Positions 18,104-30,839 are shown, numbered from the stretch's first letter. The stretch: 64,000 nt of DNA from Flavobacterium phragmitis (GCF_900112575.1 NZ_FOMH01000005.1:248001-312000), one strand, 5' to 3'. Made by a program: numbers and translations. The notes: generated by a model not told the origin, from the sequence alone.

Positions 18104-18991
18104 ATGAAAAAGCATATAGATACAGACAATCCGTTGAAAAATTTAGATGAGTGGGAAGATGATTTGTTAATGCGATATCCTGATCCTTCTGAAGAAAATG
18201 AAGAAGTAAAAGAAAAGCAGAAAGAAGAATTCAGGAATTATGTCGATTCGGAAAGAGTAGAAACGGTTAAGGAATTTTACAGAATCAACCATACCTATCA
18301 AACGTATGACTTTGTATGCAGTAAAGAACAGGAATTTCTCCAATTCAATAGAAAAGAAATGTCAATCTGGGAAGCTGTTGAGTTTTTGAACACACTTGTA
18401 GACGACAGCGACCCAGATATTGACTTAGATCAGACACAACACCTTTTACAGACTTCAGAAGCCATTCGTGCCGATGGTCATCCGGATTGGTTTGTACTGA
18501 CAGGTTTTATTCACGATTTGGGTAAAGTTTTATGTTTGTTTGGAGAACCGCAGTGGGCTGTGGTTGGAGATACATTTCCGGTTGGCTGTGCGTATTCGGA
18601 TAAAATTGTGTATTCGGAATTTTTCAAAGAAAATCCGGATTATACAGACGAGAGATTCAATACTAAATTGGGAATCTACACACAAAACTGCGGACTGGAT
18701 AAGGTAAAAATGAGCTGGGGACACGACGAATATCTGTATCAGATTATGAAAGATTATCTGCCGGATCCGGCTTTGTATATGATTCGATACCATTCTTTTT
18801 ATTCTCAGCATAAAGAAAATGCTTATGCCCATTTAATGAATGAAAAAGACATTGAAATGTTTGACTGGGTAAGAAAGTTCAATCCGTATGATTTGTACAC
18901 CAAAGCACCGGTTAAACCAGATGTAAAAGCATTGCTTCCTTATTATAAAGAATTAGTTGCTAAATATTTGCCAGAGAAATTGAAGTTTTAA
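18104..18991 (+). CDS. Inositol oxygenase (MIOX)
   Basis: This 295-residue protein matches myo-inositol oxygenase, the HD-like diiron enzyme that cleaves myo-inositol with O2 to D-glucuronate. Expected iron ligands by homology are H113 (QTQHLLQ), H137 and D138 (GFIHDLGK), H207 (SWGHDEY), H230 (RYHSFY) and D263 (NPYDLYTK). There is no signal peptide, so it is cytoplasmic. MIOX is best known in eukaryotes but occurs in some Bacteroidota, including Flavobacterium. Its place inside a CAZyme cluster links inositol to uronate catabolism, the same pathway that would receive galacturonate from the GH28 enzymes. Confidence 0.93.
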   Translation: MKKHIDTDNPLKNLDEWEDDLLMRYPDPSEENEEVKEKQKEEFRNYVDSERVETVKEFYRINHTYQTYDFVCSKEQEFLQFNRKEMSIWEAVEFLNTLVDDSDPDIDLDQTQHLLQTSEAIRADGHPDWFVLTGFIHDLGKVLCLFGEPQWAVVGDTFPVGCAYSDKIVYSEFFKENPDYTDERFNTKLGIYTQNCGLDKVKMSWGHDEYLYQIMKDYLPDPALYMIRYHSFYSQHKENAYAHLMNEKDIEMFDWVRKFNPYDLYTKAPVKPDVKALLPYYKELVAKYLPEKLKF

Positions 18992-19000
18992 AAGTTTATA

Positions 19001-22306
<3,306 letters not shown>

Positions 22307-22312
22307 AGTTTA

Positions 22313-22440
22313 CAGTCGCAGTTTGCAGTGACAGTTGAAACTGAAAACTGCGACTGAGAACTAAAAAACTCACAGTAAAAACTGAAAACTGTGACTGCAA
22401 CTGAAAACTAAAAATTACGACTGAGAACTAAAAAAAACTA
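22313..22440. repeat. Low-complexity intergenic repeat, family G
   Basis: The arms cagtcgcagttt (22313-22324) and aaactgcgactg (22345-22356) are inverted. Related units such as actgaaaactgtgactg recur downstream as imperfect direct repeats. The stretch fills the 162-bp gap between GH2 and the DUF5009 gene and encodes no protein. Confidence 0.7.
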
Positions 22441-22468
22441 TCAACCGACCACTGAATACTAAAAAAAA

Positions 22469-23611
22469 ATGAGTAACTCTACAAATGGAAGACTAATCTC
22501 TTTAGATGTGCTTCGCGGATTTGTTATGTTTTGGATTATGAGCGGCGAACATATTATTCATGCTCTGGCCAAAGCAGCGCCAATTCCTATTTTTATCTGG
22601 ATGTCTTCGCAACTGCATCATGCGGAATGGAATGGAATTACATTTTACGATATGATTTTTCCTGTCTTTCTATTTGTTGCTGGAGTTTCGATGCCTTTCT
22701 CTTTTGAAAAGAAAATGAGTTTGGCGGGAGTAAAAACACCACAGGAATTACCTTCAAGCGAGAAGCGTAAAATCTATTTGTCAATGCTAAGAAGAACCTG
22801 TATTTTACTGGTTTTAGGATGTATAGTAAATGGTTTGCTTCGATTTGATGGTTTTGATCATACTCGTTTTGCAAGTGTTTTGGGCCGAATCGGATTGGCT
22901 TGGTTTTTTGCCGGAATCATTTATTTAAATTTTGATTTCAAGAAACAATTAATCTGGTTCTTCGGAATTTTGATTGGCTATTACATTGCCATGAAATGGA
23001 TTCCTGTACCTGATTTTGGAGCAGGAGTTTTAACCAAAGAAGGTTCGCTGGAAGGCTACATTGATCGTTTGCTTTTACCAGGAAGATTACATAGTACCGT
23101 TTATGATCCAGAAGGGATATTTTCAACTCTTCCAGCGATTTCAACAGCTTTATTAGGTGTTTTTATTGGAACGTTTTTAAAGGCAAAATGTCCTTTTTCG
23201 ATAAAAGTAAAACTACTTTTAATGACTTTAACTGCGGTAGTTCTGATTATTGCAGGATTAATCTGGAATATTAATTTTCCAATCAATAAACATTTATGGA
23301 CGAGTTCCTTTGTTTGTTTTGTTGGCGGATTCAGTATTTTATTTTTTGTTTTTTTCTATGTAATAATTGACTTATTCGGCTTTCAAAAATGGGCATTCCC
23401 ATTGGTTTTAATCGGTTCCAATTCTATTTTAATTTATATAGCAGCCGAAGGTTCCGTAGATTTTAAACATACGGCAGATTATGTTTTTGGTGGACTTATA
23501 CAATATACGTCGATTGTTTGGCAACCTTTTTTCGCGGCTTTGTCAGTAACCGTCGTACAGCTTTTGTTGCTCTATTTTTTATATAAAAAGAAATGGTTTC
23601 TAAAAATATAA
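22469..23611 (+). CDS. DUF5009 / heparan N-acetyltransferase-like membrane protein
   Basis: This integral membrane protein of 380 residues has about ten hydrophobic segments. The N-terminal motif RLISLDVLRGFVMFWIM and the segment FYDMIFPVFLFVAGVSMPFS are typical of the COG4299/DUF5009 group, related to heparan-alpha-glucosaminide N-acetyltransferase and acyltransferase-3 proteins. Relatives move an acetyl group across the membrane onto sugars. It sits just before a sugar symporter gene, as often seen in Bacteroidota sugar clusters. Its acceptor is unknown, and it could act as a transporter partner rather than an enzyme. Confidence 0.8.
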   Translation: MSNSTNGRLISLDVLRGFVMFWIMSGEHIIHALAKAAPIPIFIWMSSQLHHAEWNGITFYDMIFPVFLFVAGVSMPFSFEKKMSLAGVKTPQELPSSEKRKIYLSMLRRTCILLVLGCIVNGLLRFDGFDHTRFASVLGRIGLAWFFAGIIYLNFDFKKQLIWFFGILIGYYIAMKWIPVPDFGAGVLTKEGSLEGYIDRLLLPGRLHSTVYDPEGIFSTLPAISTALLGVFIGTFLKAKCPFSIKVKLLLMTLTAVVLIIAGLIWNINFPINKHLWTSSFVCFVGGFSILFFVFFYVIIDLFGFQKWAFPLVLIGSNSILIYIAAEGSVDFKHTADYVFGGLIQYTSIVWQPFFAALSVTVVQLLLLYFLYKKKWFLKI

Positions 23612-23618
23612 TAACATT

Positions 23619-23660
23619 CCCCGAAGGGGATAAAGCATCACCATAGTGCAAAGCACTATG
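23619..23660. repeat. Two small hairpins before the symporter
   Basis: A short ccccgaagggg hairpin is followed by catagtgcaaagcactatg (23642-23660) with perfect 8-bp arms. They lie between the DUF5009 and symporter genes, with no T tract. Confidence 0.5.
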
Positions 23661-23700
23661 TAAAGCTACATACTATCTAACCACACAATAACCACACATT

Positions 23701-25338
23701 ATGAATGTATTACAAACCGCAGATTACATTGTATTCTTTATTTACTTTGTCATAGTCACTGCCTATGGAATGTATATTTACAGAAGCAAAAAAACGGCTG
23801 CAACCAGTTCCAACGAATATTTTTTGGCCGAAGGCTCATTGACCTGGTGGGCAATTGGAGCTTCTTTAATCGCTTCTAACATCTCAGCAGAACATTTTAT
23901 CGGCATGAGTGGGTCGGGTTTTGCCATCGGACTTGCGATTGCTTCTTATGAATGGATGTCGGCTGCCACTTTAATTATTGTGGCAATGTTTATTTTACCG
24001 GTTTATCTTAAAAATAAGATATTTACCATGCCTCAGTTTCTCGCCAAAAGATACAGTGGCACCGTAAGTACAATTATGGCCATTATCTGGCTGTTGATTT
24101 ACGTATTTGTGAATCTTACGTCTATCATTTATCTAGGTGCTTTGGCGATTTCTTCTATTGCTCCAATAAGTTTTCAGTTTTGTGTTATTGGTTTGAGTTT
24201 GTTCTCTGTTATCGTAACTTTAGGAGGGATGAAAGTAATCGGATATACCGATATGTTTCAGGTTATCGTGTTAATTCTGGGCGGATTAGTGACGACTTAT
24301 TTGGCTTTGACCTTGCTTTCAGATCAGTTTGGTTTTGGGAAAGACATTTTAAAAGCACTGACCATTATTGCTGATGAAGCACCGGGACATTTACATATGA
24401 TCTTAGATGAATCCAATCCACATTACAATGAACTGCCAGGAATGTCGGTTTTAGTTGGAGGTATGTTAATCAATAATTTGGCGTATTGGGGATGCAATCA
24501 GTATATTGTTCAAAGAGCTTTAGGTGCCGATTTGAAGACTGCCAGAAAAGGAATCTTGTTTGCTGCTTTCTTAAAATTGTTGGTTCCAATTATTGCTGTT
24601 TTACCGGGTATTGCCATGTTTGTCATGCATGAAAACGGAATGTTTCAGCAGGAAATGGTGGATGCAGCTGGAGTTTTAAAACCAGATCATGCCTATCCGA
24701 CTTTAATGAATTTATTGCCTGCAGGATTAAAAGGTGTGGCTTTGGCTGCTTTAACGGCGGCAATTGTGGCTTCTTTGGCAGGAAAAGCGAATAGTATCTC
24801 AACTATATTTTCTTTAGATATTTATAAAAAATACTTTAATTCTCAAGCATCAGAAAAGAAATTGGTGCGTACAGGAAGATGGTGCGTAGTAGTTTGCATG
24901 ATCATCGCCGCTTTTGTAGCGCCAGCATTAAAATCATTAGATCAGGCTTATCAGTTTATTCAAGAATATGTGGGATTCTTTTCGCCTGGAGTTTTAGCGA
25001 TTTTCTTGCTGGGAATGTTCTGGAAAAAAACAACGCCAACAGCTGGATTAGCAGGGGCGTTATTAACGGTTCCACTTGCCGCGATTTTAAAATTCCTGCC
25101 AATGTGGACAGAAGGAGCTTTCCCAGACTATCCTTTCTTAGATCGTATGACCATTGTTTTCTTTATCATTGTATTGATAATGGTGGGAATTAGTTTAGCA
25201 AAACCAGTATCTGAAGAAGAGTCTGAAATTCATAAAATAGAAGTAGATAAATCGATGTTCAAAGTATCATCAGAGTTTATTGTTGGTTCTTTTATTATCA
25301 GCGGAATATTAGTGGCTTTGTATACTGTTTTCTGGTAA
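23701..25338 (+). CDS. Sodium:solute symporter (SSS/SGLT-type sugar transporter)
   Basis: This 545-residue polytopic protein has SSS signatures: an early YFLAEGSLTWWAIGASLIAS segment, ISAEHFIGMSGSGFA, and a later AALTAAIVASLAGKANSISTIFSLD stretch containing the conserved serines of the sodium site. It would import a monosaccharide or uronate across the inner membrane after periplasmic degradation. Location between GH2/DUF5009 and the GH28 pectinases favours galactose, galacturonate or a related sugar; the exact substrate cannot be read. The spacing suggests an operon with the DUF5009 gene. Confidence 0.92.
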   Translation: MNVLQTADYIVFFIYFVIVTAYGMYIYRSKKTAATSSNEYFLAEGSLTWWAIGASLIASNISAEHFIGMSGSGFAIGLAIASYEWMSAATLIIVAMFILPVYLKNKIFTMPQFLAKRYSGTVSTIMAIIWLLIYVFVNLTSIIYLGALAISSIAPISFQFCVIGLSLFSVIVTLGGMKVIGYTDMFQVIVLILGGLVTTYLALTLLSDQFGFGKDILKALTIIADEAPGHLHMILDESNPHYNELPGMSVLVGGMLINNLAYWGCNQYIVQRALGADLKTARKGILFAAFLKLLVPIIAVLPGIAMFVMHENGMFQQEMVDAAGVLKPDHAYPTLMNLLPAGLKGVALAALTAAIVASLAGKANSISTIFSLDIYKKYFNSQASEKKLVRTGRWCVVVCMIIAAFVAPALKSLDQAYQFIQEYVGFFSPGVLAIFLLGMFWKKTTPTAGLAGALLTVPLAAILKFLPMWTEGAFPDYPFLDRMTIVFFIIVLIMVGISLAKPVSEEESEIHKIEVDKSMFKVSSEFIVGSFIISGILVALYTVFW

Positions 25339-25356
25339 ATTTTAAGTTATAAAATT

Positions 25357-25488
25357 GCCACAAAGACTCTAAGTCGCTAAGTTGAAAGTAAACCATATAA
25401 GTAATATAAGGTCAATCAAGACAAAACTTAAATTATCTTATATTACTTATATGGTTAAAAAAAACTTTGTGTCTTTGAGCCTTTGTAG
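25357..25488. repeat. Nested palindrome: family C arms around a 20-bp-arm palindrome
   Basis: The outer imperfect arms read gccacaaagactctaagtcg and, at the other end, actttgtgtctttgagcc. Inside are perfect 20-bp arms, aaccatataagtaatataag (25391-25410) and its complement (25437-25456). The GH28 reading frame is open through this element, giving a spurious N-terminal extension. Confidence 0.8.
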
Positions 25489-25504
25489 CATAAAAAAAAT
25501 AGAA

Positions 25505-27034
25505 ATGAAAAGAAATTTTGTAATTGCACTATTGGTATTTTGTATTTCCTTAACCGTTTCGGCGCAAAAGGTATTTGATGTTAAAAAATACGGAGCTGTT
25601 GGGGATGGAAAAACGTTGAATACAAAAGCAATCCAAAAAGCAATTGACGCGGCCAATAAAAGTAAAGGAGGAAAAGTCGTTTTTTCTAAAGGAACCTTTC
25701 TGTCGGGTAGTATTATTTTAAAAAATGATGTCGAATTATTTTTTGAAGAAGGAGCTGTTTTGCTAGGAAGTACCAATCCAGATGATTATCCAAAATACGA
25801 AGGAATCAGAGCTTTTATTATTGCCAATGAATCCAAAAATATAGCAGTAAACGGAAAAGGAATTATAGACGGACAGGGAAGAGAACTGGCATTGGCAATA
25901 GATTCTCTACATCATACAGGAGTTCGAATAGATCCAAAATACAATTACAGAAGAATGCGCCCTGAAGACGGAAGGGGAAAACTGATTTCGTTTGTAAAAT
26001 GTGATTCAATCACCATGACGCAAATTACTTTGAAGAACAGTCCAGGCTGGACAATGTGTTTCAGAGCATGCAAAAACATTGTAATTGATTTTATGAAAGT
26101 GGAAAGCCGTGCGTATTGGAACAATGACGGAATTGACCTTGACGGCTGTGAAAATGCCCGAATTACAAATTGCAACGTAAACGCTGCAGATGACGGAATC
26201 TGTTTAAAATCGGAAATACCGGGATTACATAATAATAATATTTACATTGGAAATTGTACGATTAGATCAAGCGCCAATGCGGTAAAATTTGGAACGGGTT
26301 CTTATGGCAGTTTCAAAAATGTAACAATCGAAAACATTAAAGTTTTTGATACATTCAGATCGGCGGTTGCCATTGAATCTGTTGACGGAGCGGAGATCGA
26401 GAATATCAAAGTTTCGGATATTACGGCAGTAAATACTGGAAATGCAATCTTGATTCGTTTAGGTCATAGAAATGGAGATAAACCAGGTTATATCAAAAAT
26501 GTATCAGTTAAAAATGTAAAAGCACAGATTCCGTTTGGGCGTCCAGATATTGATTACGATATGCGTGGGCCAGAGGTTGATTATTTCCACAATCCGTTCC
26601 CGTCTTCTATTGCTGGAATTCCGGGACATTCAATAGAGAATGTGACTTTAGAAAACATTGAAATCGTTTATCCGGGAAGAGCTTCAAAAGGAATGGCGTA
26701 TCATCCTTTAAGCCGATTGAAAGATGTAAAAGAAAATAGCAGCGGATATCCTGAATTTACCATGTTTGGCGAATTGCCTTCATGGGGATTTTACGTTCGT
26801 CACGTAAACGGAATCGAAATGAAAAACATAAAACTGATTTTAGATAAGGAAGATTTTCGCCCCGCTTTCGTCTTTGACGATGTAAAAAATCTGAGCATGA
26901 AAGCCATTGATATTCCTTCGGACAAAATCAATCAAATTGTTTTTAAAGATGTTTCATCAAGTAATCTGGACAGTGAATCTCTAAAAAGAAAAATCGAACC
27001 AGAGCAAAATAAATTTGAATTACCGGCTCATTAA
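25505..27034 (+). CDS. GH28 pectinase (polygalacturonase/rhamnogalacturonase family), secreted
   Basis: The frame is open from 25382, but 25382-25504 is palindromic repeat. The ATG at 25505 starts a clean signal peptide (MKRNFVIALLVFCISL, SAQ). The mature protein is a parallel beta-helix beginning with VFDVKKYGAVGDG. The GH28 acidic residues are visible: D208 in NNDGIDLDG, and D229 and D230 in AADDGICLKS. The usual GHG histidine motif is replaced by SSANAVKFGT, so this is not a standard endo-polygalacturonase and may cleave rhamnogalacturonan or act in exo mode. About 509 residues. It forms a pair with the next GH28. Confidence 0.9.
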   Translation: MKRNFVIALLVFCISLTVSAQKVFDVKKYGAVGDGKTLNTKAIQKAIDAANKSKGGKVVFSKGTFLSGSIILKNDVELFFEEGAVLLGSTNPDDYPKYEGIRAFIIANESKNIAVNGKGIIDGQGRELALAIDSLHHTGVRIDPKYNYRRMRPEDGRGKLISFVKCDSITMTQITLKNSPGWTMCFRACKNIVIDFMKVESRAYWNNDGIDLDGCENARITNCNVNAADDGICLKSEIPGLHNNNIYIGNCTIRSSANAVKFGTGSYGSFKNVTIENIKVFDTFRSAVAIESVDGAEIENIKVSDITAVNTGNAILIRLGHRNGDKPGYIKNVSVKNVKAQIPFGRPDIDYDMRGPEVDYFHNPFPSSIAGIPGHSIENVTLENIEIVYPGRASKGMAYHPLSRLKDVKENSSGYPEFTMFGELPSWGFYVRHVNGIEMKNIKLILDKEDFRPAFVFDDVKNLSMKAIDIPSDKINQIVFKDVSSSNLDSESLKRKIEPEQNKFELPAH

Positions 27035-27039
27035 GAATT

Positions 27040-27220
27040 GGCCACAAAGGCGCTAAGACGCAAAGTTTTTTATCAGAGATTGTAAAATTTTGTTTCACGC
27101 AGATCCGGCAGATTTTAGCAGATTTAATTTGATTGCTTTAAAAAAAATCTGCAGAATCTGCTCAAATCTTTTTAAATCTGCGTGAGACAAAAAAACTTAG
27201 TGCCTTTGAGCCTTCGTGAC
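27040..27220. repeat. Nested palindrome: family B inside family C
   Basis: The outer arms are family C (gccacaaaggcgctaagacg at 27041 and its imperfect complement ending near 27220). Family B lies within: tttcacgcagat (27093-27104) and atctgcgtgaga (27176-27187). It fills the gap between the two GH28 genes. Confidence 0.8.
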
Positions 27221-27238
27221 ATAAAAAAAATTAAAAAC

Positions 27239-28678
27239 ATGAAAAAGAAATCTATAATCGCGCTACTTATTTTTTGTATTTCCCTGACTGCTGCTGCACA
27301 AAAGGTTTACGACATTAAAAAATACGGAGCAAAAGGAGACGGTAAAACCAATGACGCTGCAGCCATTCAGAAAGCAATTGATGCTTGCAGTAAGACAGGA
27401 GGAAGAGTTTTAATTCCAGCACCGTTTACCTTTTTGGCCGGGCCAATTGATGTAAAATCAAAAGTAGATTTGCATATCGAAGCTGGTGCTAAATTATTAG
27501 CAAGTCCTGACGAAAAGCTGTATACCAAAAGTGCTTTCAGAACCAATCCGGGAGAAGGAACAATTTGGATTGGAGGAGAAAATATAGAAGATTTTACCAT
27601 TAGCGGAAGCGGGAAAATAGATGGAAACGGAATTTCTTTTATGGGAGCAGAAGAGGAAGATGCTTATGTCTTAAAGCCGTTTAATGTATTAGATCCAAGA
27701 CCTCACGTATTGACAATCATTGGCGGAAAAAATATTAGAATCAAAGATGTTCATATCGGAAATTCGGCGTATTGGACAGTACATTTGGTTGGTTGTAATG
27801 ATGTTGTCATCAGTGGTATTACATTATTGAACAGCTTGAAAGTCCGCAACAGTGATGGAATTGATTTGGATCATTCTAAAAATGTGAGAATCAGTGACTG
27901 TTATATCGAAAGTGGAGACGATTGCATCTGTCTGAAAAACAGAAGGGAGTTTGAAGAATTTGGAGCCTGCGAAAATATTACCGTAACCAATTGTACCATG
28001 ACCAGCAGCAGTTGTGCCATTAAAATTGGTTCAGAAAATATGGATGCTATCAGACAGGTCGTTTTTAATAATTGTATTATTAAAAACAGCAATCGCGCAT
28101 TAGGAATTCAAAATCGTGATGAAGGAACGGTAAGCGATGTTATTTTCTCTAATATCATTATCGAAAGTAAATTAAACACCGATACTTGGTGGGGAAAAGC
28201 AGAACCGATTTATGTAACGGCTTTCAGCAGAGCCAAAGCGAATCATAAAGATGCAAACTGGCGTTTTCCAAAAGGCGCAACAGAAGGAAAAGTGGGAGAG
28301 ATTAAGAATATTTATTTTACTAATATTCAATGCACAGGAGAAAACGGTGTTTTTGTAAGCGGCGAATCAAAAGATAAAATCAAGAATATTGTTTTTGAAA
28401 ACGTGAGTGTTTTTATGGACAAAACAACTTCTTTTCCTGGTGGATTATACGACAGACGACCAGCAAATGTTGAAGGTTTTGTAAAAGGAAGCACTTCTGG
28501 ATTTTATTTTGATACTGCCGAAAGCATAAAAGTTCAGAATTGCACAGTACAATGGGGAAAAAACAAACCAGAATACTTTAAATATGCAGTGGAAAGTAAA
28601 AATGTAGATGTTTTAAAAGTAGTCAATTTAGATGGAGAAGCGGCTTTTCCAAATAAGTATGAGGCCGTTAAGAAGTAA
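27239..28678 (+). CDS. GH28 pectinase, second copy, secreted
   Basis: Start 27239 is chosen over the in-frame 27182 because the earlier stretch is repeat DNA and 27239 gives a signal peptide (KKSIIALLIFCISLTAAAQ). The leader and first rungs closely resemble the neighbouring GH28, indicating an old duplication, but the rest has diverged. The acidic triad is D206 (NSDGIDLD) and D227/D228 (SGDDCICLK). About 479 residues. It is larger in its C-terminal rungs and has extra Trp-rich loops (DTWWGKAEPIY). It probably cleaves galacturonate- or rhamnogalacturonan-type linkages; GH28 also includes xylogalacturonan hydrolases. Confidence 0.9.
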   Translation: MKKKSIIALLIFCISLTAAAQKVYDIKKYGAKGDGKTNDAAAIQKAIDACSKTGGRVLIPAPFTFLAGPIDVKSKVDLHIEAGAKLLASPDEKLYTKSAFRTNPGEGTIWIGGENIEDFTISGSGKIDGNGISFMGAEEEDAYVLKPFNVLDPRPHVLTIIGGKNIRIKDVHIGNSAYWTVHLVGCNDVVISGITLLNSLKVRNSDGIDLDHSKNVRISDCYIESGDDCICLKNRREFEEFGACENITVTNCTMTSSSCAIKIGSENMDAIRQVVFNNCIIKNSNRALGIQNRDEGTVSDVIFSNIIIESKLNTDTWWGKAEPIYVTAFSRAKANHKDANWRFPKGATEGKVGEIKNIYFTNIQCTGENGVFVSGESKDKIKNIVFENVSVFMDKTTSFPGGLYDRRPANVEGFVKGSTSGFYFDTAESIKVQNCTVQWGKNKPEYFKYAVESKNVDVLKVVNLDGEAAFPNKYEAVKK

Positions 28679-28694
28679 TTTATTCTTGTATAAG

Positions 28695-28710
28695 TTTTAC
28701 AAGTGTAAAA
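28695..28710. repeat. Short hairpin after the second GH28
   Basis: The arms ttttaca and tgtaaaa (28695-28701, 28704-28710) surround 2 nt, shortly after the stop codon. A T tract is lacking, so a terminator role is weak. Confidence 0.4.
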
Positions 28711-28805
28711 GTCACAATAAATCTTTATAGCGTGATACTTTATAATAGGCTTAAAAAAGATTAATTAATATATTGCAAGTATATTCTCACTATAAAAATA
28801 ATACA

Positions 28806-30785
28806 ATGAAAAGAAATTTAATTTCAACATTATTCGTAGGAGGTTTGTTGTTAAGCAGTATTTATGGAAATGCTCAAAAAGCAACTTTAGAAGTTGATGC
28901 TTCCAAAACAATAACTAAAATTCAGCCAACCATGTTCGGTTTGTTTTTTGAAGACATCAATTTTGCAGCAGATGGTGGGCTTTACGCGGAAATGATTAAA
29001 AACAGATCTTTTGAATTTGAAAAGCCTTTAATGGGATGGGAACAGCCTAATACCAAAAGATCGTCTTTAAACAAAGAATCTGGTAGCGCACTGCCCATTA
29101 ACATAGCGGCAAATAATACTAATTTTTGCAGGGTTGAAATTAATAATGATAAAGGTTATGCTTTAATAAATGAAGGTTTCAGAGGAATGGGAGTGAAGAA
29201 AGATGCGAAATACAATCTTTCATTAAAAGCTGCCAATCATAACGGAGCGATTAAAAAGATTATCTTCCAGCTGATTAATAAAGATCAAAAAGTACTGGGA
29301 GAAACCAGTATAGTTCCAAAATCAGACGATTGGACGAATTATACAGCACAATTTACGACAACTGAAACTGAGGCAAAAGCGAAGCTGAAAATCACTTTTG
29401 AAGGAACAGGAACGATTGATTTGGATATGATTTCGTTGTTTCCAGAAGATACTTGGAAAAACAGAAAGAATGGACTTCGTAAAGATCTTGTACAGCTTTT
29501 ATACGATGTGAAACCAGGATTTTTGCGTTTTCCGGGAGGTTGTATTGTAGAAGGAAGAACGCTGTCTGATCGTTACCAATGGAAAAAATCGATTGGAAAT
29601 GTGGAGGATAGAAAAACCATGATGAACAGATGGAATGTTGAATTCAACCATAAATTAACACCAGATTATTTTCAAAGTTTCGGTTTAGGATTTTTTGAAT
29701 ATTTCCAGCTTTCGGAAGATATTGGAGCAGAACCGCTTCCAATTTTGAGCTGTGGAATGGCATGTCAATACAATACAGGAGAATTAGCTTTAATGAGCGA
29801 ATTAGATCCGTATGTACAAGATGCTTTAGATTTAATTGAATTTGCCAATGGAGCCGTTACGACAACTTGGGGTAAAATCCGTTCGGATATGGGACACCCA
29901 AAGTCGTTTAATTTAAAATATATTGGAGTAGGAAACGAACAATGGGGAACAGATTATATCGAGAGATATAAAGTTTTTGAAAAAGCGATCAAGGCAAAAT
30001 ATCCAGATATCATTATAGTTTCTGGAAGTGGTCCTTCGCCAGATGGTGAGCATTTCGACTATGCAATGAAAGAGCTTAAGAAGCTTAATGCAGAATTGGT
30101 TGATGAACATTATTATCAAAGCCCGCAGTGGTTTAGAGAGAATGCTGGACGTTACGATAATTATGACCGAAAAGGACCAAAGATATTTGCAGGAGAATAT
30201 GCAGCGCAGAGTGTTTCAGGAGCAAACCCAAATAATAGAAACAATTGGGAATGTGCTTTCTCTGAAGCCGCTTTTATGACAGGATTGGAAAGAAATGCAG
30301 CAGTAGTTCATTTAACTTCTTATGCGCCTTTGATGGCTCACGAAGATGCTTGGCAATGGACACCAGATATGATTTGGTTCAATAATCTGCAATCTTATGG
30401 TTCTGCAAACTACTATGTGCAGCAGTTATTCTCAACCAATAAAGGAACAGATTTGTTGAATATTACGCAGGATGGTAAAGCTTTAATTGGTCAGAATAAT
30501 TTATATGCATCGGCAGTAAAAGATGCCAACAGTAAAGAAATTATTGTGAAACTGGTGAATACAGCAGCAACAACATCAGAAGTGAGTATTGATTTGAAAG
30601 GAGCAAAATTGGGATCAAAAGGAAGTTTGATCAGATTGGCAAGCGCCAATTTACAAGATGAAAACACGTTTGCAGATCCTAAAAAAATTACCCCAAAACA
30701 AAGTGAATATAAAGTAACAAAAGGAAAACAGCAATTGAGTCTTCCTGCTTATTCTATAACTGTTTTGAAATTGAAAACGATATAA
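28806..30785 (+). CDS. GH51 alpha-L-arabinofuranosidase, secreted
   Basis: ATG 28806 begins a signal peptide (MKRNLISTLFVGGLLLSSIY, GNAQ). An in-frame ATG at 28773 would add 11 residues and spoil it. The protein has about 659 residues. It shows the GH51 start MFGLFFEDINFAADGGLYAE, an inserted carbohydrate-binding-like beta-sandwich (about 90-215), the acid/base E378 in GVGNEQWG and the likely nucleophile E464 in FAGEYAAQ, plus a C-terminal beta domain. GH51 enzymes release L-arabinofuranose from arabinan, arabinogalactan or xylan. With GH2, GH28 and GH95 around it, pectin or arabinogalactan side chains are the likely target. Confidence 0.93.
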   Translation: MKRNLISTLFVGGLLLSSIYGNAQKATLEVDASKTITKIQPTMFGLFFEDINFAADGGLYAEMIKNRSFEFEKPLMGWEQPNTKRSSLNKESGSALPINIAANNTNFCRVEINNDKGYALINEGFRGMGVKKDAKYNLSLKAANHNGAIKKIIFQLINKDQKVLGETSIVPKSDDWTNYTAQFTTTETEAKAKLKITFEGTGTIDLDMISLFPEDTWKNRKNGLRKDLVQLLYDVKPGFLRFPGGCIVEGRTLSDRYQWKKSIGNVEDRKTMMNRWNVEFNHKLTPDYFQSFGLGFFEYFQLSEDIGAEPLPILSCGMACQYNTGELALMSELDPYVQDALDLIEFANGAVTTTWGKIRSDMGHPKSFNLKYIGVGNEQWGTDYIERYKVFEKAIKAKYPDIIIVSGSGPSPDGEHFDYAMKELKKLNAELVDEHYYQSPQWFRENAGRYDNYDRKGPKIFAGEYAAQSVSGANPNNRNNWECAFSEAAFMTGLERNAAVVHLTSYAPLMAHEDAWQWTPDMIWFNNLQSYGSANYYVQQLFSTNKGTDLLNITQDGKALIGQNNLYASAVKDANSKEIIVKLVNTAATTSEVSIDLKGAKLGSKGSLIRLASANLQDENTFADPKKITPKQSEYKVTKGKQQLSLPAYSITVLKLKTI

Positions 30786-30839
30786 AATTAATATTCATAC
30801 GAAAGGAGGATTGAAATAAATTTTTTTATTCTTATTTAG

